This document shows positions 8,301-15,796 of a DNA stretch of 64,000 bases, piece by piece. Position numbers and translations under genes: made by a program. The stretch is from JAAXHH01 sp965248395 (lineage in GTDB: Bacteria > JAAXHH01): NCBI GenBank assembly GCA_965248395.1, contig OZ252103.1, forward strand, positions 434,001 through 498,000, given 5' to 3'. Below the pieces are notes generated by a model. The model saw only the letters and a program-made list of their open reading frames with translations, was not told where the DNA came from and searched no databases. How positions within the stretch are numbered: the first letter of the stretch is position 1; the number at the start of each line of letters is the position of its first letter.

Positions 8301-9790
8301 GGGATCGTCCCGCCCGACATGAGTGCGTTGATCCGGGCACCTTTCCGGCCCCTGATCGTGCCGTTCATCAGGTCCCGCTGGATGTAGGCGTATTTCCGTC
8401 CCCGTCGGGGCGTGTAGCCCTCGGCCAGCATGGACACGACGCCATCGAAGTCCTCACGAGAAAGTTCGCGGTATGGATAGGCCCGCCGCACCAGGTGGTA
8501 CAGGTCGTCCTCGCTGAAATCGCAGTTGGCCACCTCGGCGATGATCTGCTGGGCGAGCACATCGAGAGGCTGCTCCGGGATGATGATCCGGTCCAGTTCG
8601 CCCCGGCGCACGGAATCCAGGATCGCCGCCGCCTCCACCAGTTCGTCGCGCGTCAGGGGAAAGAGCCGTCCCCTCGGCGTGCCCGTGATCGTGTGTCCGG
8701 AGCGTCCTACCCGCTGGATCAGGGTCGCGATCGCCTTGGGCGAACCGATCTGGCATACGAGGTCGACGGAACCTATGTCGATACCCAACTCGAGAGAGGC
8801 CGTGGCCACCAGGGTCTTCAACGTACCGGCCTTCAACCGCAGCTCGGCGTCGTGCCGGTGTTCCTTCGACATGCTGCCGTGGTGGGACGTGACGTGCTCT
8901 GAGCCGAGCCGGTCGGTGAGGTGGCGGGCCAGCCGTTCCGACATGCTGCGCGTCGTGACGAAGATGAGCGTGGTCCGGTGCCGGAGGATGAGCTCCTCCA
9001 GGCGTTCATAGACTTCCTCCCACACCTCGTTCGACATGACGGCCGTGAGGGGGGAACGGGGGATTTCTATCTTCAGTTCGAGTTTACGGCGGTGCCCCGT
9101 GTCGAGGATCGTGCATCCCTTCCCCTTCGCGTAATGGGCGCCGGTCAGAAAATGGGCGATCTGCCCGATGGGCTTCTGTGTTGCCGAGATTCCGATGCGC
9201 GTCAGCGGTCCCGAGGTAAGCCTCTCCAGGCGCTCCACCGAAAGGGCCAGGTGCGACCCCCGCTTGTTGCCCACCAGCGCGTGAATCTCGTCGACCATGA
9301 GCGTGTGCACGCCCGACAGGATGCGGCGGCCGCCCGCGCTCGTGAGCAGCAGGTAGAGGCTCTCCGGCGTCGTGACCAGGATATGGGGCGGATGCTTAGT
9401 CATCGCGGCACGCTCGCTGACCGGCGTATCGCCCGTGCGGACCGCCACCCGGATGGGGACATCGGGCCTGCCTCGCTCCTTGAGGATCGCCTTGATGCCC
9501 TTCAGGGGGACCTGCAGGTTGGCGTGGATATCGTTGCTGAGGGCTTTCAGGGGTGATACGTAGACGATCTGGGTGCCCTCCGGGAGCGATCCGTACTGAC
9601 CCTGGCGGACCAGGTCGTCGATCGACGCCAGGAAGGCTGCCAGGGTCTTGCCCGATCCCGTAGGCGCGGCGATCAGCGTGTTTTTGCGCTGCTTGATTAC
9701 CGGCCAGGCCCGTTTCTGGATGTCGGACGGCTCTTCGAACCGGTCCTCGAACCAGGCGGCCACGGCGGGATGGAAGAGGTCGTTGATCAT
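5345..9790 (-). CDS. lhr: Lhr-type large DEAD/DEAH helicase
   Basis: This is a 1481-residue superfamily 2 helicase. Walker A AAPTGSGKT lies near residue 40, the DEIH box near 167, motif III SATQ near 215, and the C-terminal RecA lobe has TASLELGIDIG and QRVGRSGH. These are followed by the winged-helix and long Lhr-core/C-terminal domains, so this is the full-length Lhr form rather than the short Lhr-core. Lhr enzymes move along single-stranded DNA, unwind RNA:DNA hybrids and are linked to DNA repair. I chose the ATG at 9790 because the following sequence fits the family N-terminus; a GTG at 9835 is possible. It is transcribed alone. Identification is strong. Confidence 0.95.
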   Translation of the reverse strand: MINDLFHPAVAAWFEDRFEEPSDIQKRAWPVIKQRKNTLIAAPTGSGKTLAAFLASIDDLVRQGQYGSLPEGTQIVYVSPLKALSNDIHANLQVPLKGIKAILKERGRPDVPIRVAVRTGDTPVSERAAMTKHPPHILVTTPESLYLLLTSAGGRRILSGVHTLMVDEIHALVGNKRGSHLALSVERLERLTSGPLTRIGISATQKPIGQIAHFLTGAHYAKGKGCTILDTGHRRKLELKIEIPRSPLTAVMSNEVWEEVYERLEELILRHRTTLIFVTTRSMSERLARHLTDRLGSEHVTSHHGSMSKEHRHDAELRLKAGTLKTLVATASLELGIDIGSVDLVCQIGSPKAIATLIQRVGRSGHTITGTPRGRLFPLTRDELVEAAAILDSVRRGELDRIIIPEQPLDVLAQQIIAEVANCDFSEDDLYHLVRRAYPYRELSREDFDGVVSMLAEGYTPRRGRKYAYIQRDLMNGTIRGRKGARINALMSGGTIPDQFDYDVIMEPTETFVGTLNEDFAIESTAGDIVQLGNNSWRILRVEKGKIRVEDAQGLPPTMPFWFGEAPGRTAELSSSLSRLREEVSSRLDPGNGTQENDDGAAPAGGRDSERKLGADWKREAENWLMETTGVSHMAATQIAEYLGATKAAIGVVPSQTDLVAERFFDEAGDMHLVLHSPFGSRVNRAWGLALRKRFCRTFNFELQAAANEDSIILSLGATHSFPLDDVFRYLNAATVREVLVQALLDAPMFEVRWRWNASIALAVLRRRGGERVPPQIQRSVSEDLIALVFPDQIACLENIAGDREVPDHPLVSQTILDCLHEAMDIESLETILKTLKKGDITVHARDLREPSPMAEEILNARPYAFLDDAPLEERRTNAVRNRRWLDPSVAGDLGRLDPEAITTVRKDAWPEVRSPDELHDALVVAGYVTEREGSDGDEHGSWTPYFAVLESDGRAATLVTAGGMRLWAPLERRPHFERVHPSAQYEPEAEIPDDVRLNLEKSVPVGDEESALVELLRGRLETLGPVTVSGLAESIDLPGEQIEKALISLENEGFVFRGQFTPGTDMLEWCERRLLARIHRFTITKLRREIQPVSPADFMRFLFTWHHLVPEARLKGPDSVTAVLRMLEGVEAQAAAWESEILPARITDYDYAWLDNLCLAGKYAWGRLRPHKTNGEQARTVGPIRTTPIAIVDRMNRSLWMALSGVPGPDEIPLSTYAKTVADVMGRQGALFFDDIVAQSGILSTHAEEAVAELVSAGMATSDSFAGLRALLVPTRLKENQRGRRNPFDLSTAGRWGLTTTPVDGDSEADLEAYARIALARYGVVFRRLTERENASPPWRDLVRVLRRMEARGEIRGGRFVNGVWGEQYALGEAVTLLRSIRRKDKQGTLVAISAADPLNLIGIITPGRRVPGITNNRILYRDGEPIMVMEGGEIREASPIAAEDQWALRKELVKRDFPPKLKAYLGGRSTRKLNSMSKS

Positions 9791-10053
9791 GGTTGTTCGG
9801 AGTTGAATGACCGGGATTTCGCAGCCGACAGGCACGATAGGAGCGAGAGGCCGGCACCAGAAGGCACCACCTTGATATGAAGGAAGCTTAACATCACCTC
9901 ACGGTCAAGGGTTCAGTGCGATTCGTGCGTCATGCTCTTCAAGGGTGTCTTGTTGAATGATTTGGATGGCGTTCTAGTGGAGCAGGGGCCGAAGGAGTGA
10001 GGTGTCGCAATCGAACTGAGCGCCACTCGTGGCCTGCGATGCGTTGATCTTGG

Positions 10054-10260
10054 CTAGCTCGAAATCCCGAATACCAGCAAGACGGTCCCCAGAATAAGCG
10101 CGATCAATCCCCTGTTCCGGGTGGTGAGCCCGATCCGCTCGATCGTTCTGCCGCCGGCCCATACGAGCACACCCGAGACAAACAGGTATATCCCGGCGAC
10201 GATCAACAACGCGCTCATGCCGCTGCTCGATTCTCCAGCGATGAAGTCCATGCGGGACAT
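10054..10260 (-). CDS. Small two-helix membrane protein
   Basis: This 68-residue protein has two hydrophobic segments (about 16-34 and 50-66) separated by a basic loop, TIERIGLTTRNRG. It belongs to no family I recognise. It starts at the ATG 10260, which overlaps the stop of the upstream broken paralogue as TGATG; an internal ATG at 10218 starts the part that is conserved with that paralogue. It is probably an inner-membrane protein of unknown role and looks intact. Confidence 0.55.
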   Translation of the reverse strand: MSRMDFIAGESSSGMSALLIVAGIYLFVSGVLVWAGGRTIERIGLTTRNRGLIALILGTVLLVFGISS

Positions 10261-10430
10261 CAGGGTTGCATGGAAATACCGATGGTGAGTACAGTGATTC
10301 CAACTATCAATGCGATCAGACCGCGCCTGCGTGTTGTCAGCCCGATCCGTTCCATCTAGCCGCTACCAGAGAATGCGACAGTTCCCAATACAAAGAGGAA
10401 CGTCCCTACGAAAATCAATAAAGCGCTCAT
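10260..10430 (-). pseudogene. Broken tandem copy of the small membrane protein
   Basis: This copy aligns along its whole length with the neighbouring gene: MSALLIFVGTFLF matches MSALLIVAGIYLF, and ERIGLTTRRRGLIALI matches ERIGLTTRNRGLIALI. An in-frame TAG at 10356-10358 replaces the Thr codon of the loop, splitting it into 24 and 31 codons. The second part begins with an ATG straight after the stop, so reinitiation giving two single-helix peptides is conceivable. Its TGA overlaps the start of the intact copy. It is most simply a duplicated gene in decay. Confidence 0.6.
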
Positions 10431-10476
10431 GTATCGATCATCCAATGACGTATTAACCTCCCCTGCCTCTTTCGAA

Positions 10477-11256
10477 CTAAGCCTCGTACAGTACCGGACA
10501 ATAAGCGGGATCGTCGAGATGCTGCACGTGGTACGCGTCGCTTCCCTCCACAGGCCGGGCGTTTTCGGTCCGCAGATGGAAGGCGAAGCTGCGCCGCGGC
10601 GCGTCTGATATATTGGGTCCGCTGGCGTGATAGGTATGCCGGTCGTGGAAACTGACGGCGCCTGGCTGAAGGACCGCGGCAACCTCTTCCCAATTCTCGC
10701 CTTCGGGTACGGGTATGTCCTTCTGCTGCGCTTCGTGGTCGTGCCCGAAGAAATCACCGCTCTGTAGAAGACCCCACTGGTGCGATCCCCGTACGAACCG
10801 CATGGGCCCGGACTCCCCGGTTACGTCGCTAACGGCGACCCAGGCCGTGAACAATTCGCCTTCCAGGTAACCCCAGTACTGCTTGTCCTGGTGCCATCCC
10901 ACGGTGCCCGTCACCTCGCCGCCGAGCGGCTTGTAGAGCATCTGTGACGCCCATAGCTGGACGCGCTTCGCGCCAAGTAGCGCCGCTGCCCATCTACCGA
11001 TCACGGGGTGAGTGGCCAGTTCGTAGACGGTCCGGTCCGACAGGTGCGCCTGGTCGATCTTGCGGATGCGCTTAGGGTCGTCACCGGGATTCCATGAACG
11101 TCGAGGCGGCACGCCGGTTTCATACGTGCCGTTCATCACCTCGTCCATGCTTGCAGTCACCCGTTCGATCAGGTCGGCAGGGATGATCGGGGGCGACAGG
11201 TAGAAGCCGTCGCGCAGGTATCGGTCCCGTGCATATTGGGGGATGGTCACCGTCAT
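10477..11256 (-). CDS. Phytanoyl-CoA dioxygenase (PhyH) family oxygenase
   Basis: The product is a 259-residue Fe(II)/2-oxoglutarate oxygenase. The iron triad is visible: H122 and D124 in GWHQDKQYWG, and the distal His near 210 in TYHASGPN. Arg 221/222 downstream is the likely 2-oxoglutarate anchor. Such enzymes hydroxylate small molecules or lipids; the substrate cannot be told. It lies 6 bp after the M20 amidohydrolase, with a GAGGA ribosome site inside the end of that gene, so the two form an operon and may act on one amide-containing compound. The family call is firm, the pathway open. Confidence 0.9.
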   Translation of the reverse strand: MTVTIPQYARDRYLRDGFYLSPPIIPADLIERVTASMDEVMNGTYETGVPPRRSWNPGDDPKRIRKIDQAHLSDRTVYELATHPVIGRWAAALLGAKRVQLWASQMLYKPLGGEVTGTVGWHQDKQYWGYLEGELFTAWVAVSDVTGESGPMRFVRGSHQWGLLQSGDFFGHDHEAQQKDIPVPEGENWEEVAAVLQPGAVSFHDRHTYHASGPNISDAPRRSFAFHLRTENARPVEGSDAYHVQHLDDPAYCPVLYEA

Positions 11257-11262
11257 CGGTCC

Positions 11263-12675
11263 TCAATCATCAGGTAGCGCGCTCTTGTAAGTCACACCGT
11301 CTCTTGCCTCGTCGAATTGCTCGTTGGCCCGGGTCAGCATGTCCGGGTTCCGCAAGAGGTCCAGGCCGGTCAGCGCCATGGTCTTGGCGGCGAAGAGCAT
11401 GCCCCTGCTGCCTATGCTCGAACCGGAGGAAGCCACCATCTGCCAGCTGTGGGCGGGCGTGCCGAGGGGCCAGCAGCAGGTCGTGATCTGTCCCGTGGGC
11501 GTGATCCAGCTCACGTCGCCCACGTCGGTCGATCCCTCCACGCCCAGCGGCGTATCGTTATGGGGAAGCACCTGGGTCCACAGGGGGTTCTCGATGCTCT
11601 CGGCGATGGAATCCCTTACCGCGGATTTTTCCATCCGCTCGAAAGCCATTTTGACGGCGTTCTCCGGGAACGTGGCCTGAAGCTGCCGCGCGAATCGCCG
11701 CTCGTCGGCGGTGAAGGCAAGATCGTTCACGACCTGCATTTTCTGCAACATCAGATCGGACAGGGTATTGTTGGGCAGTACCTCGTAGCAGCCCGCGACG
11801 AACTCGATGTCGTGGGTGGTGCCGCTCATCAGCGCGGAACCCCTCGCGATGTCGAGCACGCGCTCGTACATCGCGTCCACCTGCTCCCGCTCCGGCGCCC
11901 GGATGTAGTACCAGACCTGTGCGTAGGCCGGAACCACGTTCGGCGCCTCCCCCCCACTGGTCACAACGCTGTGTATCCGTGCTTCCGACATCACGTGTTC
12001 CCGAAGGTAGTTCATTCCCACGTCCATCAGCATGACGCCGTCCAGCGCGCTGCGTCCGAGGTGAGGCGCCGCGGCCGCGTGGGAGGCCACGCCGTGGAAA
12101 TTCACCCTGAAGGAGTTTAGCGCCAGCGATGAACCGTTCCAGACCAGGTTCGTGCTGCCGGGATGCCAGGTGATGGCGGCGGCGAGATCGTCGAAGGCGC
12201 CGTCCCGCGCCATCAGTACTTTGCCGATCACCTGCTCTTCCGCGGGACACCCGTAATACCGTATCGTGCCGCCGAGCCCGTCCCGTTCCATGACCCGCTT
12301 GAGGGCCATCACCGAACCCAGGCATGCCGTGCCGTACAGGTTGTGACCGCAACCGTGGCCCGGTCCGCCCGGCTCGATGGCCTCCTTCTCCGCGGACACC
12401 GTCTGCGACAGGCCCGGCAACGCGTCGTATTCGCCGAGGAAGCCGATTATCGGATCTCCCGAGCCCCACGTGGCGATGAAGGCGGTGGACATCCCACCGG
12501 CGCCCCACTCGACGGAGAATCCGTCCGCCTCCAACTCCCTGGCCAGCAGTTCCGACGCGTAGGTCTCCTGCAGGGCGATCTGCGGATGGTCCCAGATGTC
12601 CCTGGCGATCCGGGACAGGCTGTCGTCCTGGTCGTTGACGTAGTCGATGATCAACTTTTCCGAACTCATGGGCAT
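11263..12675 (-). CDS. M20 family amidohydrolase, AbgB-like
   Basis: This 470-residue metallopeptidase/amidohydrolase resembles the B subunit of p-aminobenzoyl-glutamate hydrolase in length and layout. The metal site is seen in GHGCGHNLYG, the catalytic Glu in PAEEQVIGK, and the HPG motif follows; the dimerisation lid lies in the middle (about 190-320). It should cleave an amide bond in the cytoplasm. I chose the ATG at 12675 because a GGAG lies 5 nt upstream; a second ATG at 12669 is spaced less well. It is followed by the PhyH gene in the same operon. AbgB proper works with AbgA, which is not here, so a different N-acyl substrate is likely. Confidence 0.9.
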   Translation of the reverse strand: MPMSSEKLIIDYVNDQDDSLSRIARDIWDHPQIALQETYASELLARELEADGFSVEWGAGGMSTAFIATWGSGDPIIGFLGEYDALPGLSQTVSAEKEAIEPGGPGHGCGHNLYGTACLGSVMALKRVMERDGLGGTIRYYGCPAEEQVIGKVLMARDGAFDDLAAAITWHPGSTNLVWNGSSLALNSFRVNFHGVASHAAAAPHLGRSALDGVMLMDVGMNYLREHVMSEARIHSVVTSGGEAPNVVPAYAQVWYYIRAPEREQVDAMYERVLDIARGSALMSGTTHDIEFVAGCYEVLPNNTLSDLMLQKMQVVNDLAFTADERRFARQLQATFPENAVKMAFERMEKSAVRDSIAESIENPLWTQVLPHNDTPLGVEGSTDVGDVSWITPTGQITTCCWPLGTPAHSWQMVASSGSSIGSRGMLFAAKTMALTGLDLLRNPDMLTRANEQFDEARDGVTYKSALPDD

Positions 12676-13065
12676 GCGTCTCCGGTTGGGGTGCGGAATA
12701 CTCTACGGGAATGCGGTCTCTGGTATGTCTTTGAGGATCAGGGGTATAGTATAAATACCGTTCGACGTACAGGCAAGCGGTCCGTAAACCCATGGGACCG
12801 GGTCATACATGGTCTACCCAGTTCCCGGGTGGGTTTGGTCTATCACAGTAATCTTGACGGAAGCTCCCGGGTGGAGTTCCTTTGTTAATGCTGATAGTTG
12901 GCAGGGATGCGGTGCGATGTGAGGACTGCTGAAACTCTACTTACCAACAATGTGGTTTCTGCCGTAGATTCTGATGTTCTTGCTGCTGCTGTATATACAA
13001 TGTAGATACGAACGCGGGGTTATTACTAACACGGAGTCAAGACGAACACGGGGTGTACCTCCACC
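12676..13065. other. Intergenic region between divergent genes
   Basis: This 390-bp stretch separates the M20 operon from the GIY-YIG gene. Two imperfect 12-bp direct repeats, CGAACGCGGGGT and CGAACACGGGGT, lie about 35 bp apart (about 13009 and 13043) just ahead of the GIY-YIG start and could be regulatory. I see no gene or RNA in it. Confidence 0.4.
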
Positions 13066-13914
13066 ATGCGCCAGTTCGACCGGAAGTTCGGTGAGCGCCT
13101 CATCGAAGAATCGCCCATGACCCCGGCGGTCTACCTGTTCAAGGACGGAAAGGGATCTGTCCTGTACGTGGGAAAGGCCGGGAACATCCGCCGGCGCCTC
13201 CAGCAGTACCGGAATGCCTCCCGGCGCAAGGTGCACCGCAAGATGCGAACGCTGGTCCGGGAGGCGAGCGCCCTTGAGGTTATTCCGCGGGAATCGGAAC
13301 GAGAAGCTCTTCTGCTTGAGAACGAACTGATCCGCAAGCTGCGGCCGCCTTACAACGAGGACGGCACCTACGACTTCCTTTATCCTGCGATCGGCCTGGG
13401 CGGGACTGAGAAGCAGGTGCTGCTCTGCTTTTCTACGCACGTTGATGTATGGGAGAACCTGGACCTTCGCTGGTACGGCGTGTTCAAGTCCCGGATGCGA
13501 GCGCTGGCCGCCTTCGACGCGCTGGTCTACCTGCTTGGGCTTATCGGACATATCGAACCCGTAAGGCATCTTCCTCCCCACGAACGGATACGGGGTTCGC
13601 GCCTCACCGGCTTCCGCCAGTTGTCGTCCGATATCGTGGCCTCGCTGCAGCGCTTCCTGTCCGGCGCCGGTCCCGACGCGCTCGTACCCCTGACCCACCG
13701 GCTACTGGACAAACCCGTCGCCCGTCACGACGCTTCGGAAGTCCAGCGGAACATCCGGATGCTGGCGCATTTCCAGGAACGGGATCTCGCGCCCCTCCGC
13801 GCAGCTATACATTCAGCGGGACGAACAGGGACATACGTACCGCAGGCCGAACGGGACGCCCTGTTCCTGGCTACGGATGAGCGGTTCGGGACCAGCAACG
13901 ACTCGGATCCTTGA
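13066..13914 (+). CDS. GIY-YIG nuclease, UvrC-N/Cho-like
   Basis: The 282-residue protein opens with a GIY-YIG endonuclease domain (residues about 15-100): the variant tyrosines sit in AVYLF and VLYVGKAGNIRRRL, followed by the conserved Arg and by the Glu in EREALLLENELI. This is the layout of UvrC N-terminal domains and of Cho, which cuts 3' of DNA lesions. There is no UvrBC-interacting or RNase H-like second nuclease domain, so it is not a complete UvrC. The remaining 180 residues are unfamiliar. A role in DNA repair or in an accessory nuclease activity is inferred from the fold only. Confidence 0.8.
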   Translation: MRQFDRKFGERLIEESPMTPAVYLFKDGKGSVLYVGKAGNIRRRLQQYRNASRRKVHRKMRTLVREASALEVIPRESEREALLLENELIRKLRPPYNEDGTYDFLYPAIGLGGTEKQVLLCFSTHVDVWENLDLRWYGVFKSRMRALAAFDALVYLLGLIGHIEPVRHLPPHERIRGSRLTGFRQLSSDIVASLQRFLSGAGPDALVPLTHRLLDKPVARHDASEVQRNIRMLAHFQERDLAPLRAAIHSAGRTGTYVPQAERDALFLATDERFGTSNDSDP

Positions 13915-14081
13915 TCGTCTATACCTGAACCATGAATCGAAGGCGTCACAAGCGTCTTTGCCGAATTTCCATTTGTCACCCCCTCCCTGCACAGACACCC
14001 ACAGACACCTGCCTATTAACCCGCAGTTTTTGAGATATACTACCGTATTAAGTAAGGAAGTAGATGAATTTCATTATATTA

Positions 14082-14109
14082 TTGACATTAGTAAGGAATA
14101 TGATAGATT
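14082..14109 (+). promoter_or_regulatory. Sigma70-like promoter of the AbrB/VapC pair
   Basis: TTGACA at 14082-14087 and TAGATT at 14104-14109 are 16 bp apart, directly ahead of the strong AAGGAGG ribosome site. The 9-bp sequence AGTAAGGAA occurs twice, at 14051 and 14090, and could be the binding site for the autoregulating antitoxin. The leader would be very short. Confidence 0.45.
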
Positions 14110-14131
14110 GTAATGAAGGAGGTGGATGATC

Positions 14132-14365
14132 ATGATTGAATCCAGCATTACCAGCAAGGGACAGACGACGCTGCCCAAGGTAGTACGGGAATCGCTTGGC
14201 TTGAGGACGGGAGACAAAGTGCGCTACGTGATCTCTGACCAGGAAGTTCGTATACTACCGGTACGCCCCATTGGACGGTTGTTTGGCGTACTCAAGTATA
14301 GCGGACCCGTCGTAACCGTAGATGAGATGGAACAGGCTGTTGCGCGTGGAGCCTGCGAAGAATGA
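14132..14365 (+). CDS. AbrB/MazE-type antitoxin (VapB-like)
   Basis: This 77-residue protein has the swapped-hairpin AbrB fold at its N-terminus: SSITSKGQTTLPKVVRESLG then GDKVRYVI. This DNA-binding half normally represses its own promoter, while the C-terminal tail wraps the toxin. Two ATGs, at 14126 and 14132, are in frame; the second is preferred because AAGGAGG (14116-14122) is 9 nt from it but only 3 nt from the first. The gene overlaps the PIN toxin by ATGA, the standard layout of a type II toxin-antitoxin operon. Confidence 0.88.
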   Translation: MIESSITSKGQTTLPKVVRESLGLRTGDKVRYVISDQEVRILPVRPIGRLFGVLKYSGPVVTVDEMEQAVARGACEE

Positions 14366-14754
14366 TTGCAGTGGATACAAACGTCCTCGTTCGGTTTCTC
14401 GTGCGTGACGACGAGGCGCAAGCCGAGTCCGCCCGGACTTTGCTTGCGTCGCTTTCGGCCGAACTACCCGGTTTTATCTGCCGGGAGGTTATCCTAGAAC
14501 TTGTCTGGATCCTGGAACGGGCATACGGCTTCCCCCGGAGTCAGATTGCCGATGTATTGGAGCAACTGGTCTCGACTGAAGTGCTGGTTGTGGAGGCAGC
14601 CGCCGATGTCGCGCAAGCCGCATTCAAATACGGGACGGGCAGCGCGGGATTCTCCGACCTGATGATACTGGCCGCCGCTGAACGATCGCAAGCTTTACCC
14701 TTGTATACTTTCGATCAGAAAGCCGCGCGGCTTGAAGGAGTGAATTTACTGTAA
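14362..14754 (+). CDS. VapC-type PIN domain toxin
   Basis: This 130-residue PIN-domain ribonuclease has acidic active-site residues in MIAVDTNVLVRFL (D5), REVILELVW (Glu near 46), GFSDLMI (Asp near 98) and TFDQKA (Asp near 116). VapC toxins cut tRNA or rRNA when freed from the antitoxin. Start and length are normal, it overlaps the antitoxin gene by 4 bp, and all catalytic residues are present, so it should be active. The pairing of an AbrB-fold antitoxin with a PIN toxin is common. Confidence 0.9.
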   Translation: MIAVDTNVLVRFLVRDDEAQAESARTLLASLSAELPGFICREVILELVWILERAYGFPRSQIADVLEQLVSTEVLVVEAAADVAQAAFKYGTGSAGFSDLMILAAAERSQALPLYTFDQKAARLEGVNLL

Positions 14755-14841
14755 GGAATTACAGAACGAATCCTCGCCTGGTTGGCATATACCCAATCAT
14801 CCATATCACGATGGCGCACCTTTCCGGAATCGAGATAAACC

Positions 14842-15696
14842 ATGTTCAAAAGCGTAATGCAAAATGTATGGGCGTTCGACGCGGAATGGGTTCCTGACCC
14901 CGATGCAGGTCGTTTACTTTACGACCTGCCTGCCGACATGCCCGACCGCGAAGTCGTCCTTGAGATGTGGCGCATGAACGGCGCCACCGAAGAAAAGCCG
15001 AGGCCCTTTCTCAAGTATGCCATGAGCCGGGTGGTATCTATCGCCATGGTGTCCAGGAGCCAGGATCACCATGGGAAGGTAACGCTCAACCTGCGCGTAC
15101 AGCCCAGGGACCCGGAGAATCCGGAGGATTGCAGTGAATCGGTGATCCTGTCCCGGTTCCTGGAAAGCGTGGGCAGGCGCCAGCCCCAGCTTGTCGGGTT
15201 CAATTCCACGGGATCGGATCTGCCGATCTTCATTCAGCGGGGAATCATCAAAGGCATCACCGCGGCCGGGTTCTGCAAGCGGCCGGACAAACCCTGGGAA
15301 GGATACGACTACTTCTCCCGCGCGAGCGAGTGGAACGTGGACCTGATGTCGGCCATCGGGGATTGGGGAAAGGCGCGTCCGTCCCTTAAAGAGATGGCGG
15401 TGCTGTCGGGCATACCCGGCAAGATGGAGGGCTTCGACGGGGACAGCGTTGCCGAAGCCTGGCTCGATGGCGATATCAGGCGGATCGCGCAATACAACCA
15501 GCACGACGCCGTGACGACCTACCTCGTCTGGCTGCGCATCGCCCACTTCGCGGGATTCTTCGACGACGATCAGTACCGGGACGAACAGGACCTGGTGCGA
15601 TCCATGCTAGAAGAAAAGGCGAAATCACCTGAGAACGAGCACCTTGCCGCCTACGTCAAGGAATGGGACCGGCTGAGGGGGATGGCGGGGGGTTGA
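14842..15696 (+). CDS. PolB-like 3'-5' exonuclease (DEDD family)
   Basis: The 284-residue protein is a stand-alone proofreading-type exonuclease. The three exonuclease motifs are readable: FDAEW near residue 13 (Exo I), LVGFNSTGSDLPIF near 132 (Exo II) and YNQHDAVTTYLVW near 217 (Exo III). This fits the predicted PolB-like exonuclease family that occurs without a polymerase. It should degrade DNA 3'-5' in the cytoplasm; its biological role is unknown. It follows the VapC gene by about 90 bp and may share no operon with it. Confidence 0.85.
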   Translation: MFKSVMQNVWAFDAEWVPDPDAGRLLYDLPADMPDREVVLEMWRMNGATEEKPRPFLKYAMSRVVSIAMVSRSQDHHGKVTLNLRVQPRDPENPEDCSESVILSRFLESVGRRQPQLVGFNSTGSDLPIFIQRGIIKGITAAGFCKRPDKPWEGYDYFSRASEWNVDLMSAIGDWGKARPSLKEMAVLSGIPGKMEGFDGDSVAEAWLDGDIRRIAQYNQHDAVTTYLVWLRIAHFAGFFDDDQYRDEQDLVRSMLEEKAKSPENEHLAAYVKEWDRLRGMAGG

Positions 15697-15796
15697 ATGA
15701 ATATCAACGCTGGACAAATGCTGTTCTCAAAAACCCTTGTTCTCCGGCACCGCATCTCCCATGCCGCCAATGCCAACTGAACTGGTTACCCAGATA

